From Mycobacterium sp. (GTDB lineage: Bacteria; Actinomycetota; Actinomycetes; Mycobacteriales; Mycobacteriaceae), in contig JAHFVB010000124.1 in assembly GCA_023264755.1 (NCBI GenBank), forward strand, positions 1-10,392: a stretch of DNA of 10,392 nucleotides. The letters are read 5' to 3'. Of the stretch, positions 1 to 7,166 are shown in pieces. The translations under genes were made by a program, and so were the position numbers. The notes beneath the pieces were generated by a model that was given only the letters and a program-made list of their open reading frames with translations, had not been told where the DNA came from and made no database searches. The number at the start of each line of letters is the position of its first letter. The first letter of the stretch is position 1.

Positions 1-431
1 ACGATACCGGCCATTACGGGGCCGGCGGAAGCGACTCGTTCGGGGCCAGGCCTGGTGTCCACGGCAACCAGCGCGCCGCGAGCACAGGCAGCATCGGCCG
101 CCTCGCGCCCCGCGGCCGTGGTCGCCACCACCTCCTGGCCGTTGGCGCCGGCCGCCAACCGGCCCCTGGGGCGGCTGAGCAGCTTTCGAGTGAGCAGGAC
201 CGTCCTGGCCTCGTCGACGCGCGCCTCCCACGACGGTCGCAAGCCCTGATACAGCCGGTCACCCGGCAAGAACGCAGAAGCGAACTTCGCGCCGACCATC
301 TCCTTGATCCGGGTTGGCGTCGCGGGCTGCTCGATGGCCTCCAGGGCCTGCACCGCGCACAGCACTCTGGCCTGCCAGGAGTCCTCCGGTGATGGTGGCG
401 CAACGGCGCCGAACTCCGATTCGTCGGTCAC
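1..431 (-). CDS. Winged-helix-like protein, partial (5' part only)
   Basis: The minus strand reads open from a GTG at 431 to the left edge, giving about 143 residues of an unfinished protein with good GC bias at third codon positions. No other start codon lies in frame before the upstream TGA, so GTG 431 is the only start available. Residues 36-110 look like a winged helix: a helix with TPTRIKEMVG (38-47), a Trp-containing helix SWEARVDEAR (67-76), then PRGR (88-91) and a TTAAGREA tail (104-111). This order resembles the N-terminal DNA-binding domain of Mrr-type restriction proteins, but I see no nuclease part because the gene is cut. The gene is divergent from the oxylipin-type gene set and shares a control region with two palindromic sites. 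A transcription factor or an Mrr-like protein are both possible. The coding call is fairly sure; the family is not. Confidence 0.6.
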   Translation of the reverse strand, partial: MTDESEFGAVAPPSPEDSWQARVLCAVQALEAIEQPATPTRIKEMVGAKFASAFLPGDRLYQGLRPSWEARVDEARTVLLTRKLLSRPRGRLAAGANGQEVVATTAAGREAADAACARGALVAVDTRPGPERVASAGPVMAGI

Positions 432-537
432 GACGAGGTGCGGATTGTCATGATGTCATCCCCCTTGCGGTGCCGTGCCCCCTCGACGCGGCTGCGAAGC
501 TCCCACCGCAAGGTACCTCGCAGAGCAAGGCGGTATC

Positions 538-553
538 GAGTACTTCACTACCC
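538..553. promoter_or_regulatory. Palindromic operator candidate, site 1
   Basis: GAGTACTTCACTACCC: a GAGTA half, a six-base spacer and a TACCC half (one mismatch to perfect symmetry). It lies 82 bases upstream of the stronger site 2. Of the four copies in this window, two lie here and two upstream of the phospholipase-D-fold gene. Confidence 0.5.
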
Positions 554-635
554 GAGTCGCGGCGCAGCGGCGCCGACTTCTCCAACCACCGGATCCAACC
601 ACCGGAGCGGGCGTCGACCTGCCGTCTTGCGTTTC

Positions 636-651
636 GAGTACCCCTCTACTC
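636..651. promoter_or_regulatory. Palindromic operator candidate, site 2
   Basis: GAGTACCCCTCTACTC: perfect GAGTA/TACTC arms with a six-base spacer. It differs from site 3 (8874-8889) at only two spacer positions. A weak -10-like CATGAT at 676-681 would put the start of transcription near 688 and this palindrome near -44, an activator-type position. That promoter is inferred; the palindrome itself is seen directly. Confidence 0.6.
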
Positions 652-865
652 ACGCGCCCGGACGGCCCCACTCGCCATGATCGTCTGCGTCGGTGGCGGC
701 CTTCGGGGGTTGGCCCCGACCGGCGATACGAGGGGGGCGGGCATGGCGCAACGAGACCAACCAGTCTCGGGGCGTCATGCCCGCATCGCCGTCGGACTCA
801 GCTGTGGCGCGACCGGACTCGCCACGGCCGACAGCGACCTACCCGCATCGACTGAGGAGCAACCG

Positions 866-1432
866 ATGAAGGACAACGTCCTCCGGATCGCGAGCAGCGC
901 CGAGCCCAGCGCAGACGTACTACCGCTGCGTCGCCGCATTGGCCGCACCGTGGCAGCCGGATTCCCCACCCGCCGCTCCCCCGCCACGTCGACTGGCGCG
1001 CGCGGAGCCCTCGCGTCCGAGGCCGCGGCGACCGAACCCGCAACGCCGCCCGTGTCCGGAGTCTTCGAATCCACCGAAATGATCTGGCGGAAGACCCCGC
1101 AACGGCTGCCCGCAGCGACGCTCACCGTGGTCTTCGCAAGCTCGGGACGATCGATGATCGCCCGGGCCGGCGCCAACTACCTGTGGTTCGACATCGCCTG
1201 GGAGGACGATCGACTGTGCGCCACCGGGCCGGTGCAACGAGCAGACCAGGCCTCTACGCCATTGCCTTCCGTGGCACTGATCTGGTTCGAGCGTTTCCTG
1301 CTCGCAAGTCCGCGGCTGGCCGTCGGAGCACACGACGTGACACTTTCTGGACCGTCGGCCGAAGTCACCTTCACCGCAGTACGAGAGCCATCGTCCTGGT
1401 GCGTCGTATCTCCGATGCGGCTACAGTGCTGA
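866..1432 (+). CDS. Unrecognised 188-residue protein
   Basis: I do not recognise this protein. ATG 866 is chosen because GAGGAG (854-859) sits six bases upstream. In-frame ATGs at 743 and 677 are alternatives; the one at 743 follows a G-rich stretch. Third codon positions are strongly GC-biased throughout, which supports real coding. The first 80 residues are basic and then Ala/Pro/Thr-rich and look disordered. From about residue 70 the chain looks folded, with hydrophobic stretches such as LTVVFASSGRSMIARAG, YLWFDIAWEDD and VALIWFERFLLASPRLAVG, and two cysteines near the C-terminus. I see no clear membrane segment, signal peptide or catalytic motif. It lies 94 bases before the alpha-dioxygenase gene on the same strand and downstream of two operator-like palindromes, so it may be the first gene of that transcript. 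Confidence 0.5.
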   Translation: MKDNVLRIASSAEPSADVLPLRRRIGRTVAAGFPTRRSPATSTGARGALASEAAATEPATPPVSGVFESTEMIWRKTPQRLPAATLTVVFASSGRSMIARAGANYLWFDIAWEDDRLCATGPVQRADQASTPLPSVALIWFERFLLASPRLAVGAHDVTLSGPSAEVTFTAVREPSSWCVVSPMRLQC

Positions 1433-1526
1433 GCGCGCACACGGCACGAGGACACAACGGGGTTTGGGTGGCAGCCGCACGGCAGGGGAAGTCGGCACAT
1501 CGCTTCGCGCGGTGGGTAAGCCGCAC

Positions 1527-3338
1527 GTGAGCCCGGTGCTGGACTTCCTCGGCAGGGTCGCCGAACGAGTCGACCGCCGCATCGGCTGGCCGCGACTACC
1601 CCTGCCACTTGCGGTACCCGTGCTGATCGGGCTGCGCCACCAGTTGCGCAAACTCAACCTCTACGACACCGGCCGTGGGCCGGCCGACCGTCCCTCGGCC
1701 GAGCAGTCCGATCCCGGCCCGCATCAGGTCAGGCGCACACTCGACGGCACGTTCAACGATGTGGAATGCCCGCTGATGGGGTCGGTCGGTAGCCGCTTCG
1801 GTCGCAACGTGCCGCGCCCGCATGCCGTCCCCGAACCCACCGACCAGATGTTCTCCCCCAGCCCCCGGCTGGTCAGTCGACGATTGCTGGCCCGCACCGA
1901 ATTTCAACCGGCGACCACGCTGAACCTGTTGGCGGCGGCTTGGATTCAGTTCGAGGTCCATGACTGGTTCAGCCACGGCGATGTCGACCAAACCTGGGAC
2001 CTGGCACTTGACGCCGACGACGACTGGCCAGAACGTCCGATGCGAATCCGCAAGACCACCCCAGACCCCAGCCCCGACCCCGGCGAGCCGCCGACCTTCG
2101 TCACCAACGACACCCACTGGTGGGACGCATCCCAAATCTATGGTGGAACAAGGGACTTCGCGAATCGGCTGCGGGCGGGCCACGGGGGGAAGGTGCGGCT
2201 CGACGAACTCGGCTTGCCGCCCGCCGACGTCGACGCTCACCTCGACCTCGCCGGTACCGCCGGCAACTTCTGGCTGGGGCTGGCCCTTCTGCATTCGTTG
2301 TTCCTGCGCGAACACAACGCCATCTGCGATCGGCTGGCCGCCGAATATCCGACCCTGAGCGACCAGGAGCTCTACGACACCGCACGGCTGATCAACGCCG
2401 CGGTGATAGCCAAGATCCACACCATCGACTGGACGCCGGCGATCATCGGCCACCCCACCACGGTGTTCGCCATGCGCGCCAACTGGTTCGGATTGCTCGG
2501 CGAGCGGTTCGAACGGCACTTCGGTCGCATCACCGGCAATGACCTACTGCAAGGCATCCCAGGTTCGGCCACCAACCACGACGGCGTCCCGTACTCGCTA
2601 ACCGAGGAATTCGTGGCCGTGTACCGCATGCACCCGCTGATTCCCGACGACTTCGTATTCCGCGCCCTGAGCGACGACCGACAAGTGGCCACCTGGACGC
2701 TGCCGGAGCTGATGATCGACCAGGTCCGCGAGCGCCTGTCCGAGCGGCCGATGGAGGACCTGTTCTACTCGTTCGGCCGCGCCCATCCCGGGGCCATCAC
2801 CCTGCACAACTACCCTGCCAGCCTGCGCCGGCTGCAGCGTGTCGACGGCCTGTTCGACCTTGCCGCCGTCGACATTCTGCGTACCCGCGAGCGCGGAGTG
2901 CCGCGCTACAACGAATTCCGCAGGCTCTTCCGGTTACCGCCAGCCGCGACGTTCGAGGAGCTGACCGGCGATCCCGCGGTGGCCGCCGAACTGCACGCCG
3001 TCTACGGCGACGTCGAGCGTGTCGACCTGATGGTCGGGTTGTACGCCGAGCCGAAACCAGCCGGATTCGGGTTCAGCGACACCGCTTTTCGGGTGTTCAT
3101 CTTGATGGCGTCGCGCCGGTTGAAGAGCGACCGCTTCTTCACCCGTGACTTTCGCGCCGAGGTGTACACCGAGGCCGGCATGGCCTGGGTACGCGATTCC
3201 GACATGCGTGCAGTGCTAATCCGGCACTTCCCCGCGTTGTCGGCGGCCCTGCGCGGCGTGGCCAACCCGTTCGCACCGTGGACCGCCACGACCGCACCGA
3301 CCGAACTCCCCACGAGCCAAGAACGGAGCCAGCAATGA
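1527..3338 (+). CDS. Fatty acid alpha-dioxygenase (haem peroxidase/cyclooxygenase fold)
   Basis: The 603-residue product matches plant alpha-dioxygenases along its whole length; those are about 640 residues. The family adds O2 to the alpha carbon of fatty acids to give 2(R)-hydroperoxy acids, which lose CO2 to aldehydes one carbon shorter or are reduced to 2-hydroxy acids. Visible landmarks are the distal haem His145 in IQFEVHDWF, WWDASQIYG (198-206), REHN (261-264), AKIHTIDWT with His298 and Thr303, and VYRMHPLIPD with radical Tyr366 and proximal haem His369. RERGVPRYNEFRR and MASRRLKSDRFF (with Arg531) follow. His298, Thr303 and Arg531 correspond to residues that bind the substrate carboxylate in the Arabidopsis enzyme, and the 68-residue His-Tyr spacing is the same. 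GTG 1527 is chosen because the family match starts just after it and GGTGGG lies about ten bases upstream; TTG 1464 and GTG 1512 are alternatives. The stop overlaps the next start (ATGA). Confidence 0.93.
   Translation: MSPVLDFLGRVAERVDRRIGWPRLPLPLAVPVLIGLRHQLRKLNLYDTGRGPADRPSAEQSDPGPHQVRRTLDGTFNDVECPLMGSVGSRFGRNVPRPHAVPEPTDQMFSPSPRLVSRRLLARTEFQPATTLNLLAAAWIQFEVHDWFSHGDVDQTWDLALDADDDWPERPMRIRKTTPDPSPDPGEPPTFVTNDTHWWDASQIYGGTRDFANRLRAGHGGKVRLDELGLPPADVDAHLDLAGTAGNFWLGLALLHSLFLREHNAICDRLAAEYPTLSDQELYDTARLINAAVIAKIHTIDWTPAIIGHPTTVFAMRANWFGLLGERFERHFGRITGNDLLQGIPGSATNHDGVPYSLTEEFVAVYRMHPLIPDDFVFRALSDDRQVATWTLPELMIDQVRERLSERPMEDLFYSFGRAHPGAITLHNYPASLRRLQRVDGLFDLAAVDILRTRERGVPRYNEFRRLFRLPPAATFEELTGDPAVAAELHAVYGDVERVDLMVGLYAEPKPAGFGFSDTAFRVFILMASRRLKSDRFFTRDFRAEVYTEAGMAWVRDSDMRAVLIRHFPALSAALRGVANPFAPWTATTAPTELPTSQERSQQ
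3325..3338 (+). promoter_or_regulatory. Ribosome binding site and ATGA coupling junction
   Basis: GGAG at 3325-3328 stands six bases before ATG 3335. This start overlaps the TGA (3336-3338) of the dioxygenase gene. The arrangement fixes the catalase-related start and suggests coupled translation. Confidence 0.8.
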
Positions 3339-4447
3339 GCACCAGCGGCAACGGCCCGACCTACCTGGCGTACTCCGACGACCTGGAGCGCCCCACCCCG
3401 GACGAGGACGCCATCATCGAGAAGATCGTGCACACGTTGCACGGCAACAACGTTGCGGCGTACCAGAAGTACCACCACGGCATCCGCGACGCTCACGCCA
3501 AGAGTCACGGCATCCTGCGCGGCGAACTGACCGTCTACCCGGACCTGCCACCCGAACTTGCACAAGGCCTGTTCGCCACCCCGGCCACGTATCCGGTCAT
3601 CGCCCGGCTCTCCAGCACCGCTGGCGCCATCCGTAGCGATCAGCTCCGCGGAATCCACGGCCTGGGCATCAAGCTGATCGGTGTCGACGGTCCGCGCTGT
3701 CTTCCCGAAGACGGCGCCAACACTCAGGACCTGCTGTTCGTCACCCACCGCGAGTTTCCGTTCGCCGATGCCCGGACCTACCTGCGGCGGGGCATGCCGT
3801 TGGCCTGGCTCCTGGCGCGGCTGCCGGACTGGGGGCTGGGCGCTGCCTCACAGGTGTTCTCGGCGGTTGGCGCGGCGCTGAAACCGGTGGGTGTCGAGCT
3901 CCCGGAGGCGCTACAGCTGTTCACCCGGCCCAATACCCACATCCTGGGGATGACGTTCTTCACCTCGGCAGCGCTGCGCTATGGCGATTTCGTCGCCAAG
4001 ATGTGCTTTGCGCCGCTGTCCAAATCGGTCGTGGACCTCATCCCCGTTCCGCTGTCCGCGCAGGCCGGGCCGGACGGCTACCGCAATATGGTCGTCGAGT
4101 TCTTCGCCACCCAGACCGCCGAATTCGAACTACGGGCCCAGCTCTGTACCGATCTCGCCACCATGCCCATCGAAGACGTCACTGTGGAGTGGCCCGAGGA
4201 ACGCTCGCCCTACCGCGGCATTGCCAAGATCACCTTTCCCGTGCAGAACCCGGCCACGCCGGAGCGCCAGGCCTACGGCGACGACGTGCTGTCCTTCACG
4301 CCCTTCCGAGGCCTGGCCACGCACCGTCCGTTGGGCTCGATCAACCGGCTCAAGTTGCGCGTCTACGACGCCTCCAGCGACTACCGCCACCAGGTGAACG
4401 GCGTCGCCAAGGTGGAACCCTCGTCGATCGCCGAACTCCCAGCCTGA
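3335..4447 (+). CDS. Catalase-related haem protein, probable hydroperoxide-processing partner
   Basis: This 370-residue protein has the catalase core without the long arms of true catalases, which usually exceed 480 residues. Landmarks are a distal-histidine segment AHAKSHG (His54), a likely distal Asn129 in ANTQDLLFVTHREFPF, and a proximal haem-ligand segment INRLKLRVYDASSDYRHQVNG with Tyr344. Known relatives include coral allene oxide synthase, bacterial catalase-related epoxyalcohol or allene oxide synthases paired with lipoxygenases, and a mycobacterial minimal catalase with peroxidase activity. The start is fixed by GGAG (3325-3328) and by ATGA overlap with the dioxygenase stop, so the two are probably translationally coupled. 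I infer that it reduces or rearranges the 2-hydroperoxy fatty acid; simple removal of H2O2 is the alternative. In my alignment the usual proximal Arg-x-x-x-Tyr has Lys340 in place of Arg. Confidence 0.85.
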   Translation: MSTSGNGPTYLAYSDDLERPTPDEDAIIEKIVHTLHGNNVAAYQKYHHGIRDAHAKSHGILRGELTVYPDLPPELAQGLFATPATYPVIARLSSTAGAIRSDQLRGIHGLGIKLIGVDGPRCLPEDGANTQDLLFVTHREFPFADARTYLRRGMPLAWLLARLPDWGLGAASQVFSAVGAALKPVGVELPEALQLFTRPNTHILGMTFFTSAALRYGDFVAKMCFAPLSKSVVDLIPVPLSAQAGPDGYRNMVVEFFATQTAEFELRAQLCTDLATMPIEDVTVEWPEERSPYRGIAKITFPVQNPATPERQAYGDDVLSFTPFRGLATHRPLGSINRLKLRVYDASSDYRHQVNGVAKVEPSSIAELPA

Positions 4448-4509
4448 ACCGCGGGCACCCAATCGATACCATTGCCCCGATTCGCCGCGCGCAAGCGGAC
4501 CCCGGCTCC

Positions 4510-4526
4510 TACACTCACTAGCCGTG
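4510..4526 (+). promoter_or_regulatory. Candidate leaderless promoter of the LAL regulator
   Basis: TACACT (4510-4515) fits the mycobacterial -10 pattern TANNNT. It ends eight bases before GTG 4524, so transcription would begin at or next to the start codon. No ribosome binding site is seen before the GTG, as expected for a leaderless message. No -35 box is evident, and the GAGTA-N6-TACTC motif is absent from this 76-base gap. Confidence 0.5.
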
Positions 4527-7166
4527 GGGGGTACGTGGCAATTGCTCGATCGCCCGTCCGAACACCAGGCGATTCGCAGCGCGCTGGAAGGGCGCGGCCG
4601 TGGCGTCGTGGTCATCGGGCCCGCCGGCGTGGGAAAGTCGACGCTAACTCGGATGGTTACGGATTCGCTTGCCACGCATGTGCATTGGGCGGCGTGCACC
4701 GAGTCATCCCAGAGCATCCCCCTTGGCGCGTTCGCCCAGTGGGTCGGTCGAGGCAGCGCGCGCGACCCCATCGCGATGCTCGCCGCGGCCCGGGAGTCCC
4801 TGTTCTCCGATGGCGAGGCGATCGTCGGGGTCGACGATGCGCACCTGCTGGACCAGTTGTCGGCGACGCTGCTGCATCACATCGCCGTCGACGGGGTCGG
4901 TCGCATCGTGGCGACCGTGCGCAGCGGCGAAGCCATTCCCGCCGCCGTCACATCGCTGTGGAAGGACGGATACCTCGAGCGGCTCGAATTGCGGGCACTG
5001 AGCAAGCAGCAGAGCATCACGCTGGTCGAGTCGGTGCTGCGCGGCACGTTGGAGGAGCTCAGCGCCGACGCGCTCTGGCAAGCCTCCGGTGGCAATCCGT
5101 TGTTGCTGCGCTACACCGTCGAGGGGGCTCTGGAGGCTGGGACGCTGACTTCGGTGTCTGGGGTGTGGCAGCTGCGCGGCGACACCGCGGTGCACTCCGG
5201 GTTGGCCCCCCTGATCGAGGAGCGACTCCGCGCCGCCGGCGACGTGGCGCTTTCCGCGTTGAAGATCCTCGCGTTGTGCGAACCACTGGATGTCGACACA
5301 CTGAGCGAACTGGTCGGCGACGAGGCGCTCGATGCCGCCGAGAGGGCCGGGTTCATCGGCATCACCGACGACGGAACGCGGCCGAACGCCCGGTTCAGCC
5401 ATCCCCTCTACGGCGACGTGGCGCGCCGCCTCATCGGCACCGCCTCGGCGCGGCGGCTGCGTGGCCGGCTGGCCGGCGTTCTGCGACAACAGCGACTCGA
5501 GACCCCGGCCCAGCGCATCCGGTTGGCTCAGCTGCAGGCCGACAGTGACGAGCCCGCCGACGCCAGTTTCCTGGTCAGCGCGGCCAAGGACGCGGTTTCG
5601 CTGGCGAACTTGCCACTCGGGGAACGGTTGGCCCGCAAGGCATTCGACGCGGGCGGCGGCATGCGGGCGGCCGAACTGCTGTCCCGCGCCGTGCTGTGGC
5701 AGGGCCGCCCAGCCGAAGCCGAGGACATCCTCGCGCGGTTCGATCCGGACCTCCTCAACGAGCTCGAGCTGGTCCAGTGGGGCATCCCGCGGCTGTCCAC
5801 GCTGTTCTGGGCCATGGGGGAAACCCACCGGGCCCACGAGCTGTTGAGCTTGCTGCAGCAGCGGGTCACCCATCCGGCTCTACGGCTGATCGTCGAAGCG
5901 ACGGGCGCAGCGGTGGCCGTGCACGAGAACGAGCTCGACAAGGGGCTCAATACCGCCGAAGCGGTGCTGGCCGATCCCGACGCCCCGATCCAGGCCGTCG
6001 AATTCGCCGCGTTCGCCGCGGGCTTGGCAATGGGCCCGGTTGGCCGCGGCGAGGATTTCGAGCCGATCGGGGCCCGTTGTCGGATCGATCAGCGGCCCAC
6101 GGACGGCCTGATCCGCGCGATGGTCCGCTACGGCGACGTGCTGTCGTTGGTGCTCTCCGGGCAGTTCGACGCCGCGACCGAGCGGGCCGCGGAGTACACC
6201 CAATTCACCTCGACGGGGCAATTCACCGGCTGGGCGATCGCCAAGATCACCGAGGGGCTGGTCGGTACGTATCGAGGCGGGTTCCCGGATGCGATCCGGG
6301 CGATCGAACAGGCGCTGGCAGCGCTGAACGCGGAGAGTTCACTGCCGTGGCGGCTGCCCGCACGGTTGTTGTTGGCCCGCGCCTACGCCGCATTGGGCCA
6401 GCCGCAGCGCGCGGCGGACGTGTTGACCGACGCCACCGAGCACACCGGGCCCCAGGTCGCCATTCACGAACCGGCGCTGATGATCGCCCAAGCGTGGCTG
6501 GTCGCGGCCCGCGGCGGGGACCGGACCGCCGCCGACGCCGCGCGCAAGGCCGCCGCCGCAGCCCGCCGCGTAGGCCAATTCGCTCTGGAGGCCGAGGCGT
6601 TGCACGACGCGGTCCGGTTCGGCGACCGAACCGTCGCCCCGCGGTTGGCCGAACTGACCAAGCGGGTCGCCGGACCGTTGGTCCTCCTGCAGGCCGACCA
6701 CGCCGCGGCGGTGGCCGACAAGGATGCGGTCGGCCTGGACGCCGTCAGTGCGGGCTTCGAGGGCACGGGTGCACTGCTGTCCGCGGCCGACGCCGCTGCT
6801 CAGGCCGCGGTCCTGCACCAAGCCGAGTACCGCACCCGGCCGGCGGCAGAGTCGACGTTGCGCGCCAAGGCGCTGGCGGCCACGTGCGGCGGTGCCAGCA
6901 CGCCGGCGCTGCGCGCGGCGGTGCATCCCCTGCCGCTCAGCGAGCGGGAGCTGGAAATCGCCCTACTGATCGTCGAGGGTTTGAACAGCCGGCAGATCGC
7001 CGACCGGCTGACCCTGTCCCCGCGCACCGTCGAGGGGCACGTCTACCGCTCCTTCATCAAGCTCGGCGTCTCCGACCGTGATGAGCTGTCCGCGGTCGTG
7101 CGCGCGCACCTGCTGGCAGGTGGCGACCAGCCCGAGCCGCCCGCTCCTGGACCCGATGCCCCCTGA
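4524..7166 (+). CDS. LuxR-family regulator with N-terminal ATPase domain (LAL type)
   Basis: The 880-residue product has the layout of large ATP-binding LuxR regulators. An AAA/NB-ARC-like ATPase comes first, with Walker A GPAGVGKST (Lys38) and Walker B IVGVDDAHLL (Asp104, Asp105). It is followed by ASGGNPLLL and a FSHPLYGDVAR segment typical of this class. A long alpha-helical, probably TPR-like middle runs from about 330 to 780. A LuxR/NarL-type DNA-binding helix-turn-helix ends the protein (about 803-858; LSERELEIALLIVEGLNSRQ, then SPRTVEGHVYRSFIKLGV). There is no N-terminal cyclase or receiver domain, so the signal is probably a ligand sensed by the helical region with ATP as switch. The GTG start fits a leaderless message. 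The gene lies between two promoter regions that share a palindromic motif, which makes it the best candidate for the protein that binds there. Its HTH-coding end overlaps the convergent gene. Confidence 0.92.
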   Translation: MGGTWQLLDRPSEHQAIRSALEGRGRGVVVIGPAGVGKSTLTRMVTDSLATHVHWAACTESSQSIPLGAFAQWVGRGSARDPIAMLAAARESLFSDGEAIVGVDDAHLLDQLSATLLHHIAVDGVGRIVATVRSGEAIPAAVTSLWKDGYLERLELRALSKQQSITLVESVLRGTLEELSADALWQASGGNPLLLRYTVEGALEAGTLTSVSGVWQLRGDTAVHSGLAPLIEERLRAAGDVALSALKILALCEPLDVDTLSELVGDEALDAAERAGFIGITDDGTRPNARFSHPLYGDVARRLIGTASARRLRGRLAGVLRQQRLETPAQRIRLAQLQADSDEPADASFLVSAAKDAVSLANLPLGERLARKAFDAGGGMRAAELLSRAVLWQGRPAEAEDILARFDPDLLNELELVQWGIPRLSTLFWAMGETHRAHELLSLLQQRVTHPALRLIVEATGAAVAVHENELDKGLNTAEAVLADPDAPIQAVEFAAFAAGLAMGPVGRGEDFEPIGARCRIDQRPTDGLIRAMVRYGDVLSLVLSGQFDAATERAAEYTQFTSTGQFTGWAIAKITEGLVGTYRGGFPDAIRAIEQALAALNAESSLPWRLPARLLLARAYAALGQPQRAADVLTDATEHTGPQVAIHEPALMIAQAWLVAARGGDRTAADAARKAAAAARRVGQFALEAEALHDAVRFGDRTVAPRLAELTKRVAGPLVLLQADHAAAVADKDAVGLDAVSAGFEGTGALLSAADAAAQAAVLHQAEYRTRPAAESTLRAKALAATCGGASTPALRAAVHPLPLSERELEIALLIVEGLNSRQIADRLTLSPRTVEGHVYRSFIKLGVSDRDELSAVVRAHLLAGGDQPEPPAPGPDAP

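Larger units (their letters stand above)
432..865. promoter_or_regulatory. Divergent control region left of the dioxygenase gene set
   Basis: This 434-base gap separates the minus-strand winged-helix gene from the plus-strand 188-residue gene. It holds two copies of a GAGTA-N6-TAC(T/C)C palindrome (538-553 and 636-651). Downstream of the second copy are several short hairpins: TCGGGG/CCCCGA at 703-719, CGAGAC/GTCTCG at 752-769 and GGGC/GCCC near 770-782. None is followed by a T-run, so they are not obvious terminators. Open frames do cross the region, but they run through the palindromes and show no recognisable domain. Confidence 0.55.

Noticed and set aside
14..403. Arg-rich minus-strand ORF near the left edge
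   Set aside because: A different minus-strand frame from GTG 431 reads as normal protein over the same bases and is preferred.
703..719. TCGGGG/CCCCGA hairpin as a terminator
   Set aside because: No T-run follows, and short hairpins are frequent in such GC-rich DNA.
475..855. Plus-strand frame through the left control region
   Set aside because: It runs across both operator-like palindromes, is Arg/Pro-rich and shows no domain.
1497..1514. Resemblance of bases near 1500 to the 36-base repeat core
   Set aside because: Only a short TCGCTTCGC match is shared, which is expected by chance here.
2591..2776. TACTC copies inside the dioxygenase gene as further operator sites
   Set aside because: Neither has a GAGTA half at the six-base spacing; they are codons of conserved Tyr-Ser residues.
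4704..5873. Minus-strand frame opposite the ATPase part of the LAL gene
   Set aside because: It is Gln/Gly-rich without motifs or a ribosome binding site and opposes conserved coding sequence.
5696..7081. Long Arg/Gly-rich plus-strand frame inside the LAL gene
   Set aside because: Composition is typical of an out-of-frame shadow and it overlaps a gene with clear Walker and HTH motifs.
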